Shown here: positions 25,919-34,394 of the stretch, piece after piece
Layout of the letters: each line of letters starts with the position of its first letter
Position numbering within the stretch: the stretch's first letter is position 1
From: Streptomyces sp. NBS 14/10
GTDB taxonomy: Bacteria > Actinomycetota > Actinomycetes > Streptomycetales > Streptomycetaceae
Length of the DNA stretch: 64,000 bases
Reading direction: 5' to 3'
Assembly (NCBI RefSeq): GCF_002224125.1
Contig: NZ_NCSM01000001.1
Span: forward strand, 62,001 to 126,000
Made by a program: the position numbers and the translations under genes
Notes under the pieces: generated by a model
Databases searched by the model: none
The model's input: the letters and a program-made list of their open reading frames with translations, nothing else
What the model was told of the DNA's origin: nothing

Positions 25919-26500
25919 CTACTCCTTCCCCACAGGTGGCATCGGAACAATCGGCTGACCGCCGAGTTGGGCGCGCAGCCGGGCGAGGCCCCGGGCGGTC
26001 TGGCTCTTCACGTTCCCCTCGGAACAGCCGAGAACCGCGGCCACCTCGGCCACCGGCAGATCGCACAGGAAACGCAGCACCAGCACGGCGCGTTGGCGCG
26101 CCGGGATGCGCGAGAGCGCGGTGTGCACGACCGTACGCGTCTCGATGTCCGGTACGCCCGCGACGGGCGGCAGCCCCGGCGTCTCGTGCGGCGCGCCCGA
26201 GAGCCGGACGACCCGGGCCCAGCCGAGGCGCTGCTCGTTGAGGAAGCAGCGGACGAGGATCGTGTGGACGTAGCGGTCCAGGTCGTCGGCGGCGCGGGCG
26301 CGGTTCCAGTGGACGTACAGCTTGGTCAGGGCGGTCTGGACGACGTCGTCGGCGCGGTGCGGGTCCTTGCAGAGCAGATGCGCGATGCGGCGGAGCGCGG
26401 GCAGCCGTGTGGAGACGTACGCGGTGTACGCCCCTTCGGCCTCCGCCCTGTCCCCGGAAGCCCTGTCCCCGAAAGCCCTGTCTCCGGACGCCCGGCTCAC
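25919..26500 (-). CDS. SigE-family ECF RNA polymerase sigma factor
   Basis: A 193-residue ECF sigma factor. Region 2 reads YVSTRLPALRRIAHLLCKDPHRADDVVQTALTKLYVHW, and region 4 reads ALSRIPARQRAVLVLRFLCDLPVAEVAAVLGCSEGNVKSQTARGLARLR. The N-terminus has three GDRA(F/S)-type repeats. GTG 26500 is chosen because GGAGGAAC precedes it directly; it overlaps the stop of the glycosyltransferase gene by GTGA. The following membrane protein is the probable regulator. Confidence 0.93.
   Translation of the reverse strand: MSRASGDRAFGDRASGDRAEAEGAYTAYVSTRLPALRRIAHLLCKDPHRADDVVQTALTKLYVHWNRARAADDLDRYVHTILVRCFLNEQRLGWARVVRLSGAPHETPGLPPVAGVPDIETRTVVHTALSRIPARQRAVLVLRFLCDLPVAEVAAVLGCSEGNVKSQTARGLARLRAQLGGQPIVPMPPVGKE
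26446..26490 (-). repeat. 15-bp tandem repeat at the start of the sigma gene
   Basis: Three near-identical units (ccctgtccccggaag at 26446-26460, then 26461-26475 and 26476-26490) encode the GDRA-type repeats at residues about 4-18 of the sigma factor. They preserve the frame. Confidence 0.9.
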
Positions 26501-29094
26501 GTTCCTCCGTGCACTTCCCACACCCACATGCCCCCGATCCACTCCCCCTGCCACCCCAACAGCCGCTCCAAGGTGACACGCAGCGCCTCGTCCCCCGGTT
26601 GCGGGGCCAGCACAACCGCGCCCGCGCGCCAGAATTCGAGGTCCGCGCGGACCGCGCGGCGCTGCTTCCGGCCGATGTGCGGGACCCGTCCGGTGCGGTG
26701 GACCTCCTCCAGGAGGGCGGAGGTGTAGCGGTACTGCGGGCCGTAGATGCCCCTCCGGTCAGGGCCGCCGGGGCCGTTGAAGTAGCCGCCGGGGAGCGGG
26801 AAGCCGAGTCCGGCGGCGGTCTGCCAGTGCAGGGGCTCCGCGTTTCCGGGGCTGGGCAGCGGTACGGGGACGAGGGAGTAGCCCTTGGGGACGTGGGCGC
26901 GCCAGGTGCCGTCCGCGATGAAGGACGGGACGGGGACGCGGTCGGCGGTGGTGTACGGCGTGGGCGCGAGGGGCAGCAGGGCGGCGGTGACGGCGGCCCA
27001 TCCGGCGATCCGCAGCGCCAGGTCGATGGCGCCCGGCTCACCGGCCTTGGCGGCGCCCGGCTCCCCCGCGCCCGGCGCCCCCGGGCCTGGTTCCCGCCCC
27101 AGCGCGCACAGTTGGTCGCAGGCCAGGGCCAGCAGGATGCCGAGCGCGGGCACCGCCGCCATCGCCACCCGCGACTCGATGACCGACTCGAACAGCGGCT
27201 GATCGGCGAGCGCCCGCCACGGCCCCGGCAGCACGATCCCCGTCCAGGGCACGGGGATCGTGCGCCCGAGGGAGAGCACGGATGCCGCGAACGCCACCCA
27301 CCCGAGCGCCCGCACCCGCGGATCCCGCCACAGCCACACCACCACGGCGGCGGTCAGGACGAGCAGCGGCCAGCCGAAGAAGGCGTTCTGCTCGGTGCGG
27401 TTGATCGCCAGCGCGTCGGCGGTGGCCTCGTGCCCGGCCAGCGAGCGGCCCGCGAACTCCCAGAACGCGCGCGGTGAGTTGCCGACCGGGCCGTGCAGCA
27501 CGCTGTGATAGCTCTGGGCGCCGAAGAACTGCCACAGCAGCGGATACGCGAGCAGCGGTACGCACACCGCGGCGGCGAAGGCCAGCCCCCGGGCCAGCGG
27601 GCGCACCGCCGCGCGCGCCTCGGCCGGGCGTACGGCCGTGTAGCCGACCGCGAAGAGGACGAGGCCCACGGCGGCGAGCAGCAGCGCCTCCTCGCCGAGG
27701 AAGACCTGGTAGGTGAGGAAGAGGCCGAGGACGACCCCGTCGCGTCTGACGCGGGTGCCCGCGCACAGCCGCAGCAGCCGGTCGATGATCAGCGGCATCA
27801 TGAAGAGCACCGCGAAGTTGGGGTGCGCGTTGGCGTGGGAGATCATCGGCGGGGCGAAGGCGCACAGGGCGCCGCCGAGCGCGGCGGCCCGGCGCGCCCG
27901 TACGAACCGCTTGCGCAGCAGCCAGTACCAGGCGCCCGCGGTCCCAGCCAGCCCGCAGGTCAGCACCAGCGCCCAGGTGGCCCCCGGGCCGAAGAGCGCG
28001 GTGACGGGCGCGAGCGGGACGCCGAGGCCGAGCATGGCGGTGTTGGCCATCAGGTTGACCCCGAGCGGGGTGTTCTGGAGCTGGGTGAAGAACGGGTCTT
28101 CGAGCCCGGATCCCCCGAAGACCTTGTCGGCGGTGACCGCGAAGAACCACTCCCACTGGTTCTGGTCCTGCCCGCTGTCGACGAGATAGCGGTGGCCGAC
28201 GTCCGCCCACAGCCCCTTGTAGAGCAGCACCGACAGCAGCAGATAGCCGAGGAGCACGGCCATGTCGCCCGCGCGCAGCCGCTCCCGTACGCCCCGCCGC
28301 CACAGCCGCAGCAGCTCAAGCAGCACCCGGCCGTAGTCCAGCGGACGGATCTTGGAGCCCGCCTGGTGCGCCCAGCGCACCGGCACCTCGGCGACCGGCC
28401 AGTCCGCGCGGCGGAAGGCGCGCAGGATCTCCACGTCGATACCCCATCCGTCGAGCCGCGACCGCCCGAAGGCGGCGCGCGCCCGGTCGCCGTCGAAGAG
28501 TTTGAAGCCGCACTGGGTGTCGCCGACGCCGGGCAGGACGACCGCGCGTATCACGCGGTTGCCCGCGCGGCCCGCCAGCCGCCGCAGCGGGTGCTGGTCG
28601 ACCTCGATCAGCGCGTCGGGGTGCGCGCGGGAGCCGATCGCGGCGGCGAAGCCCGCGTCGAGCCGGTCGTGCAGCGCCGGCAACTCCTCGATGGGGGTGG
28701 CGAGGTCGGCGTCGGTCAGCAGCACCCGGCGCCCGCGCGAGGCGAGCACGCCCAGGCGCAGCGCATGGCCCTTGCCGTGGTTGCGTGCGCGCCCAGCGGA
28801 CGCGGGCGGCGGGGCAAGCAGCCGGATACGCGGCTCGACCGCCGCCGCGTCGCGGACGACGGCCGCGGTGGCGTCGCTCGACCCGTCATCGACGACGATC
28901 AGCTCCCACTCGGCGTGGCGGCCGGGCGAGGAGCGCAGATAGCGGCAGATCGCGTCGAGGGTCCGGGGCAGCCGGTGCTCCTCGTTGTACGCGGGCACGA
29001 CAACGGTCAGATCGACGGTGTCGGTGTCGGTGTCGATGCCGGTGCCGGTCGCGGGCCGAAGGGCCAGGGACCGGGCTGGCGGAGTGTGCAGCAC
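26497..29094 (-). CDS. Polyprenyl-phosphate GT2 glycosyltransferase fused to multi-span GT-C-like domain
   Basis: An 865-residue bifunctional membrane protein. Residues 1-270 are a family 2 glycosyltransferase (VVVPAYNEEHRLPRTLDAI, VVDDGSSD, LLTDADLATP, CGFKLFDGDRA), as in dolichyl- or undecaprenyl-phosphate mannosyl/glucosyltransferases. About 10 membrane spans follow, with a GT-C-like layout (SGQDQNQWEWFF, NLMANTAMLGLGVPL, ISHANAHPNFAVLF), and a soluble C-terminal domain of about 170 residues ends the protein. One chain may thus load a lipid carrier and transfer the sugar. Its stop overlaps the start of the sigma gene, which is rare for this kind of enzyme. Confidence 0.85.
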   Translation of the reverse strand: MLHTPPARSLALRPATGTGIDTDTDTVDLTVVVPAYNEEHRLPRTLDAICRYLRSSPGRHAEWELIVVDDGSSDATAAVVRDAAAVEPRIRLLAPPPASAGRARNHGKGHALRLGVLASRGRRVLLTDADLATPIEELPALHDRLDAGFAAAIGSRAHPDALIEVDQHPLRRLAGRAGNRVIRAVVLPGVGDTQCGFKLFDGDRARAAFGRSRLDGWGIDVEILRAFRRADWPVAEVPVRWAHQAGSKIRPLDYGRVLLELLRLWRRGVRERLRAGDMAVLLGYLLLSVLLYKGLWADVGHRYLVDSGQDQNQWEWFFAVTADKVFGGSGLEDPFFTQLQNTPLGVNLMANTAMLGLGVPLAPVTALFGPGATWALVLTCGLAGTAGAWYWLLRKRFVRARRAAALGGALCAFAPPMISHANAHPNFAVLFMMPLIIDRLLRLCAGTRVRRDGVVLGLFLTYQVFLGEEALLLAAVGLVLFAVGYTAVRPAEARAAVRPLARGLAFAAAVCVPLLAYPLLWQFFGAQSYHSVLHGPVGNSPRAFWEFAGRSLAGHEATADALAINRTEQNAFFGWPLLVLTAAVVVWLWRDPRVRALGWVAFAASVLSLGRTIPVPWTGIVLPGPWRALADQPLFESVIESRVAMAAVPALGILLALACDQLCALGREPGPGAPGAGEPGAAKAGEPGAIDLALRIAGWAAVTAALLPLAPTPYTTADRVPVPSFIADGTWRAHVPKGYSLVPVPLPSPGNAEPLHWQTAAGLGFPLPGGYFNGPGGPDRRGIYGPQYRYTSALLEEVHRTGRVPHIGRKQRRAVRADLEFWRAGAVVLAPQPGDEALRVTLERLLGWQGEWIGGMWVWEVHGGT

Positions 29095-29165
29095 ATGAGG
29101 GTGACCGCTTCGGACCCCCGACAGGTTGTGTGTTCTGCGTCACACCACCGTGAGGGTGGGGTGAT

Positions 29166-29858
29166 TCAGTCCTGCTCGTCTCCGGTGACCAGGCGCTCGA
29201 TCAGGGCGACGGAGTGCGCGTTGTACGCGGTTATCAGCCGCTCGGAGACCTCGGCGTCGCCGCGGGTGACGGCCGCGGTGAGCTCGCAGTGCCCGGCCCA
29301 CAGCCGCCCGCGCAGATCCGGTACGCGCCGCAGATACGGCACGGTGAAGACCCAGGACTGCACCCGCAGCCGCTGGAGGAAGTCGAGGATGTACGGATTG
29401 CCGACCAGCCCGCAGAGCTCACGCCAGAAGCGCAGGTCGTAGCCGATCAGTATGTCGAGGTCGCCGGAGCGCGCGGCGCGCTCGGCCTCCTCCGCCCGGC
29501 GCCGCACCGAGGCCAGCGCCTGCGGGGTCATGGTGCGCAGGGTCTCCTCGACGGAGTGCCGGAAAAGTCCCTCGACCACCATGTTGCGGGCGTTGATCAT
29601 GTGCCGGAAGTCCTCGAACGTGAACTCGTGGACCCTGAAGCCACGGTGTTCCTCGACGTCCAGCAGCCCCTGCGAGCACAGATCGAGCAGGGCCTCGCGG
29701 ACGGGGGTGGCGGAGACCCCGTACTGGTCCGCCATCTCCTTGACCGTGAACTGCCGTCCGGCCGGAAGCCGGCCCGCCAGCACCTCGTCACACAGCGCGT
29801 CGGCGATCTGCTGCCGCAGCGTGTTGCGCTTCACCGGGCTGGTGCCGGGCACGGGCAT
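29166..29858 (-). CDS. GntR-family regulator (FadR/FCD type)
   Basis: A 230-residue transcription factor. The winged helix has LRQQIADALCDEVLAGRLPAG, then FTVKEMADQYGVSATPVREALLDLCSQGLLDVEEHRGFRV. The C-terminal helical FCD domain has the metal/ligand-binding pattern DLRFWRELCGLVGNPYILDF and LWAGHCELTAAVTRGD. The start ATG 29858 has AAGGAG upstream. It lies 141 bases after the class III aminotransferase on the same strand and may control it. Confidence 0.92.
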   Translation of the reverse strand: MPVPGTSPVKRNTLRQQIADALCDEVLAGRLPAGRQFTVKEMADQYGVSATPVREALLDLCSQGLLDVEEHRGFRVHEFTFEDFRHMINARNMVVEGLFRHSVEETLRTMTPQALASVRRRAEEAERAARSGDLDILIGYDLRFWRELCGLVGNPYILDFLQRLRVQSWVFTVPYLRRVPDLRGRLWAGHCELTAAVTRGDAEVSERLITAYNAHSVALIERLVTGDEQD

Positions 29859-29999
29859 CGAGGACCGTCTCCTTCCGCGGCCGTCGTGTCGTACGGATGC
29901 GGACGGCCCTCGCATCACGATATGCGAGGGCGTTGCGCGAAGTACGCGAAGAGTGCGCGGGTGAAGCGGTCTACACCGTTATTTGATCTCCATCTGAGC

Positions 30000-31397
30000 C
30001 TACGGGCGCGGCATGGCGTGGGCGTCGGCCGCCGACAGGGCCTCGTCCAGGATCGCCAGCCCCTCCTTGGCCTCGGCCTCGGTGATGGTGCACGGCGGGA
30101 CCACATGCGTGCGGTTCATGTTCACGAACGGCCACAGACCGCCGCGCTTGCAGGCCGCCGCGAAGTCGGCCATGGGCCGATTGGCCGGGCCGGTCGCGTT
30201 GTACGGGACCAGGGGCTCGCGGGTGGCCTTGTCCTTGACGAGTTCGACCGCCCAGAACACGCCCAGCCCGCGGACCTCGCCCACACAGGCGTGGCGCTCG
30301 GCGATCTCGCGCAGCCCCGGGCCGATGATCTCCGCCCCGATCGCGGCGGCGTTCGCCACGATGCCCTCCTCCGCCATCGCGGTGATCGTGGCGACGGCGG
30401 AGGCGCAGGCCAGCGGGTGGCCGGAGTAGGTGAGGCCGCCGGGGTAGGGCCGCTGGTCGAAGTCCGCGGCGATGGCGGCGCTGATCGCGACCCCGCCGAG
30501 CGGGACATAGCCGGAGTTGACGCCCTTGGCGAAGGTCAGCAGGTCCGGGGTGACACCGAAGTGGTCGGCGGCGAACCAGTGGCCGGTGCGGCCGAAGCCC
30601 GCCATGACCTCGTCGAGGATGAAGACGATGCCGTAGCGGTCGCAGATCTCGCGGACCCCGGCGAGATAGCCGGGCGGCGGCACCATGATCCCCGCGGTGC
30701 CGGGGACGGTCTCCAGGAGGATCGCGGCGATGGACTGCGGGCCCTCGAAGGCGATGGTCTGCTCCAGATGCGCGAGGGCGCGCTCGCACTCCTGCCGCTC
30801 GTCGGTGGCGTGGAAGGGCGAGCGGTAGAGGAACGGCCCCCAGAAGTGGACGACGCCGGCCGAGGCGGTATCCGAGGCCCAGCGACGCGGATCGCCGGTC
30901 AGGTTGATCGCGGCGGCGGTGGCGCCGTGGTACGAGCGATAGGTGGAGAGCACCTTGGTGCGGCCGGTGTGCAGCCGGGCCATGCGGACGGCGTGCTCGA
31001 CGGCCTCGGCGCCGCCGTTGGTGAAGAAGATCTTGTCCAGGTCGCCGGGTGTGCGCTCGGCGACCAGCCGCGCCGCCTCGGACCGTACGTCCACGGCGAA
31101 GCCCGGCGCGAACGTGCACAACCTGGCGGCCTGTTCCTGGATGGCGGCGACGACCTTGGGGTGCTGATGGCCGATGTTGGTGTTCACCAGCTGGCTGGAG
31201 AAGTCGAGGTAGCGGTTTCCGTCGTAGTCCCAGAAGTACGAGCCCTCGGCGCCCGCGACGGCGAGGGGGTCGATAAGCCCCTGGGCCGACCACGAGTGGA
31301 AGACATGCGCCCGGTCCGCCGCCTTGACGGCCGCACCGGTGGCGGGGTCGGGCACGGGGCCGGGGGTCGGGGCGGAGTGCGCGGTCTTTGCGGCCAC
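30000..31397 (-). CDS. Class III PLP-dependent aminotransferase
   Basis: A 465-residue omega-type aminotransferase. It shows GSYFWDYDGNRYLDFSSQLVN, FFTNGGAEAVEHAVRMAR, the PLP-phosphate loop region YRSYHGATAAA, the Asp in FILDEVMAGFGRTG, and the Schiff-base Lys in LLTFAKGVNSGYVPLGG. Relatives use beta-alanine, taurine, 4-aminobutyrate or polyamine-derived amines with pyruvate or 2-oxoglutarate; the donor cannot be decided. The GTG at 31397 has GAGG upstream. The downstream GntR gene suggests substrate-responsive control. Confidence 0.92.
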   Translation of the reverse strand: MAAKTAHSAPTPGPVPDPATGAAVKAADRAHVFHSWSAQGLIDPLAVAGAEGSYFWDYDGNRYLDFSSQLVNTNIGHQHPKVVAAIQEQAARLCTFAPGFAVDVRSEAARLVAERTPGDLDKIFFTNGGAEAVEHAVRMARLHTGRTKVLSTYRSYHGATAAAINLTGDPRRWASDTASAGVVHFWGPFLYRSPFHATDERQECERALAHLEQTIAFEGPQSIAAILLETVPGTAGIMVPPPGYLAGVREICDRYGIVFILDEVMAGFGRTGHWFAADHFGVTPDLLTFAKGVNSGYVPLGGVAISAAIAADFDQRPYPGGLTYSGHPLACASAVATITAMAEEGIVANAAAIGAEIIGPGLREIAERHACVGEVRGLGVFWAVELVKDKATREPLVPYNATGPANRPMADFAAACKRGGLWPFVNMNRTHVVPPCTITEAEAKEGLAILDEALSAADAHAMPRP

Positions 31398-31448
31398 GTT
31401 CGGTACCTCGGATCGCTCGGGATCGCTCGCGGGTCTGTCGGGCCCAGG

Positions 31449-31493
31449 GTACGGATCGGCGGCCCGGGCCCAAGTACGGATCGGCGGCCCGGG
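31449..31493. repeat. Two 20-bp direct repeats upstream of the aminotransferase
   Basis: gtacggatcggcggcccggg occurs at 31449-31468 and 31474-31493, 25 bases apart, in the divergent spacer between the aminotransferase and the first Ser/Thr kinase. Confidence 0.9.
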
Positions 31494-31590
31494 CGCGGCA
31501 CCGGAGAATCGACACGGTCAGATACGGAACCGATAACGGATCCCATGCGTCGTCCACTTCGCTCTCAGCCCCCTTTATTCTCTGGCCAGA

Positions 31591-31629
31591 GGCTGATCGC
31601 AGGGGCTGATCACAGGGGCTGATCAGGGG
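31591..31629 (+). repeat. Three 13-bp tandem repeats upstream of the first kinase
   Basis: ggctgatcgcagg, ggctgatcacagg and ggctgatcagggg lie in tandem at 31591-31629, ending 22 bases before the kinase start. They may be a protein-binding array or form part of the 5' untranslated region. Confidence 0.9.
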
Positions 31630-31651
31630 AACAGGGGAAGGACAGCGACGC

Positions 31652-34318
31652 ATGGAAGACCTGGGGCCCGAGGACCCTCGTTGGATCGGCGAGTACCGGT
31701 TGATCCGCCGGCTGGGGGCGGGCGGTATGGGACGGGTGTTCCTCGCCCATTCACCGCGCGGCCGTACAGTCGCGGTGAAACTCGTACAGACCGAACTCGC
31801 GCAACAGGCCGAATTCCGGCGTCGCTTCAAGCAGGAAGTGCGGGCCGCGCAGCGGGTCGGGGGCGAGTGGACCGCGCCCGTACTCGACGCGGACACCGAG
31901 GCCGCCACTCCCTGGGTCGCCACGGGCTATATCGCCGGGCCGTCCCTGCACTCGATCGTGTCCGAATCGGGTGCCCTGCCCGAGCGGTCGGTGCGCATCC
32001 TGGGCCATGGACTCACCAAGGCGCTGCAGGCCATCCACGGCGTCAACCTGATCCACCGTGACCTCAAACCCTCCAACGTCCTGATCACCATCGACGGGCC
32101 CCGCGTCATCGACTTCGGCATCGCGCGCGCCCTGGAGACCGTCACCGACGGCATCCTCACCCGCAGCGGCGCCGTGGTCGGCTCGCCGGGCTTCATGTCC
32201 CCCGAGCAGGTGCGCGGCGAGCGGGTCACCCCGGCCAGCGACATCTTCTGCCTCGGGTCGGTGCTCGCGTTCGCGGCGATCGGCCGCCAGCCGTTCGGCA
32301 CCAGCGACAGCGGGGTGCACGCGGTGATGTACCGCATCGCCCAGGAGGAGCCCGACCTGGAGGGGCTGCCCGAGGGGCTGCGGGACCTGGTCACCGACTG
32401 TCTGAACAAGGACCCGGCCGCCCGGCCGACCCTGGAGCAGCTGCTGGCCCTTACGGCCGAGCCCGAAGGCGCGGAGGGCGCCGACGAGCCCTGGCTGCCG
32501 GGCAGCCTCGTCGCCCAGCTCGGGCGGCACGCCGTACAGCTCCTGGACGCGGAGACCCCGGCCGCGCCGCCGGCGCACGGCGTGCCCGCGCCGCCGTCCG
32601 CTCCCCCGGCCGCTCCCACGGCCGCTCCGCCCGCCTTCCCGCCGGCCAAGCCGACCGTTCCGGCGCCCCCGACCACACCGCCGACGGCCACGTCATACCC
32701 GCTGGCGCCCGCGGAGCCGCCGACGCCCCCGCCGCCGACCAACCCCCCGCCGCAGACGGCCCCCACCACGCCTCTGGCCGCTCCCCCGGCCACGCCCCCG
32801 GCCGTTCCGCCCGCCATGCCCGCCGCACCGCCGGTGGGGCCCGTGGCGCCCGCCGCCGCGGCCCAGACGCCGCAGGCGCCGCAGCCGCCCGCCGCACCGC
32901 CACAGGCGGCTGCCGCGCCCGCGGGCGAAGCCCGGACGCCCGCCGCGGGCGCGGTGCCCGAGCCGCGGGCGGAGAACGCCGCCGCCGCGCCGGGCGCGCC
33001 GACCCCGGAGGCCACCCCGCCGGCACAGGGCGCGACTCCGGCCGCGACGCCGCAGGGCGCGACGCCCGGCGTGACTCCGCAGGGCGCGACGCCGGGCGCC
33101 ACTCCGCAGGCCGCGGTTCCCGGCGCGAACCCGTCCGGCGCGACCCCGCAGGCCATGCCCCCGCAGGCCACCGAACCGGCGCCCACGCCGCCGCAGGCGT
33201 TCGGGCCGCCGGAGATCACCTCCTTCGACGCCACGCCTAACACACCCCCCGCGGGCCTGGGCTCCGTCGGCCTGGGCGGCCCGGGCGGACCCGGCGGGCC
33301 CAGTGGCCCTGGCGGACCCGGCGGCCCCGGCGGACCGTTCGGACCCGCGCCCACGCCCACACCCCCGCCCGCCGCCAAGCGCAGCAGGCGCAAGCCGGTC
33401 ATCATCGCCTCCGCCATCGCCGCGACCCTGGTCATCGCGGGCGCGGCCACCTTCGCCTACGTCGCCTCCAACGACGACAAGGACAAGAAGCGGGACTACA
33501 GCAAGATGACCCACACGCCCCCCGCCAAGTCCTCGCCCTCGGGCGGGGCGTCACCGTCCGAGGGCGAGGACTCGGCCTCGCCCGAGCCGTCCTCGACGTC
33601 CCTGGGCTCCAACGGCGACGTCCCCAAGGAGTACGTGGGCGCCTGGGAAGGCGAGATCATGGACAGCGGTTCGGCCACCGGCAAGATCCGCCGCATCGTG
33701 ATCAGCCAGGGCACCACCGGTTCGAAGATCATCGAGACCTTCACCGCCGCCTCCGACTCCTTCTGCGCGAGCAAGGCCACGCTCGACAGCACGGACAACC
33801 TGCTCGTCATCGAGGACGAGGAGGTGGACACCAGCGTCCCCAGCGACAGTTGCAGCACCGTGGGGAAGCAGACCCTGCGGCTGGGCAACGACGGCTCGAT
33901 CGCCTGGAACACGACGGACGGTTCCTACTCGGCCAAGCTGCGCCCCTCGAATTCCGGCGACAAGCCCATCCCCGACAAGTACCTGGGCACCTGGCTTGCC
34001 AAGGACGCGTTCGGGGTGTCGGGTGCCACCCTGAAGATCACCGTCAAGCAGGGTGCGATCGGCACGGAGGTCGGCGAGGACACCGCGGACAGCAGCAAGT
34101 ACCACTGCGAAGGCAAGAGGATCCTGGTCTCGGTCGACAAGGGGCTGGTACTGAGCCCGGTCGACATCACCGACGAGACCTACGAAGACGCCTGCAACGC
34201 GGGCAACATGCTCACCTTCACCGCCGACGGATCTGACAAACTCCGGGTGCAGTACGACGATCCGAACGACTACAGCAGCGATGAGACCAAGACGCAGACG
34301 TTCACCCGCGTAAGCTGA
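31652..34318 (+). CDS. Transmembrane Ser/Thr protein kinase with duplicated extracellular domain
   Basis: An 888-residue PknB-type kinase. Kinase domain (14-275): glycine loop LGAGGMGRVF, Lys43, Glu62, IHRDLKPSN (Asp137), DFG (154-156), and APE-equivalent SPEQVRG. A Pro/Ala/Gly-rich linker of about 300 residues with TPQGATPGxTPQGATPG repeats follows, then one membrane span (about 582-606). The exterior holds two similar repeats beginning PKEYVGAWEG and PDKYLGTWLA, each with a matching pair of cysteines. No PASTA repeats. It is followed 77 bases later by a second kinase. Confidence 0.92.
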   Translation: MEDLGPEDPRWIGEYRLIRRLGAGGMGRVFLAHSPRGRTVAVKLVQTELAQQAEFRRRFKQEVRAAQRVGGEWTAPVLDADTEAATPWVATGYIAGPSLHSIVSESGALPERSVRILGHGLTKALQAIHGVNLIHRDLKPSNVLITIDGPRVIDFGIARALETVTDGILTRSGAVVGSPGFMSPEQVRGERVTPASDIFCLGSVLAFAAIGRQPFGTSDSGVHAVMYRIAQEEPDLEGLPEGLRDLVTDCLNKDPAARPTLEQLLALTAEPEGAEGADEPWLPGSLVAQLGRHAVQLLDAETPAAPPAHGVPAPPSAPPAAPTAAPPAFPPAKPTVPAPPTTPPTATSYPLAPAEPPTPPPPTNPPPQTAPTTPLAAPPATPPAVPPAMPAAPPVGPVAPAAAAQTPQAPQPPAAPPQAAAAPAGEARTPAAGAVPEPRAENAAAAPGAPTPEATPPAQGATPAATPQGATPGVTPQGATPGATPQAAVPGANPSGATPQAMPPQATEPAPTPPQAFGPPEITSFDATPNTPPAGLGSVGLGGPGGPGGPSGPGGPGGPGGPFGPAPTPTPPPAAKRSRRKPVIIASAIAATLVIAGAATFAYVASNDDKDKKRDYSKMTHTPPAKSSPSGGASPSEGEDSASPEPSSTSLGSNGDVPKEYVGAWEGEIMDSGSATGKIRRIVISQGTTGSKIIETFTAASDSFCASKATLDSTDNLLVIEDEEVDTSVPSDSCSTVGKQTLRLGNDGSIAWNTTDGSYSAKLRPSNSGDKPIPDKYLGTWLAKDAFGVSGATLKITVKQGAIGTEVGEDTADSSKYHCEGKRILVSVDKGLVLSPVDITDETYEDACNAGNMLTFTADGSDKLRVQYDDPNDYSSDETKTQTFTRVS

Positions 34319-34394
34319 GCGTCCGTCAGTCGAACGCACGTCAGTCGATCGCCCCGTCGTCGACCGAGCGCACACGGACAGGAGCCGCACGGCA

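Noticed and set aside
31652..34318. PASTA-type PknB kinase
   Set aside because: The exterior of the first kinase has no PASTA repeats; it has two Cys-paired repeats of another type.
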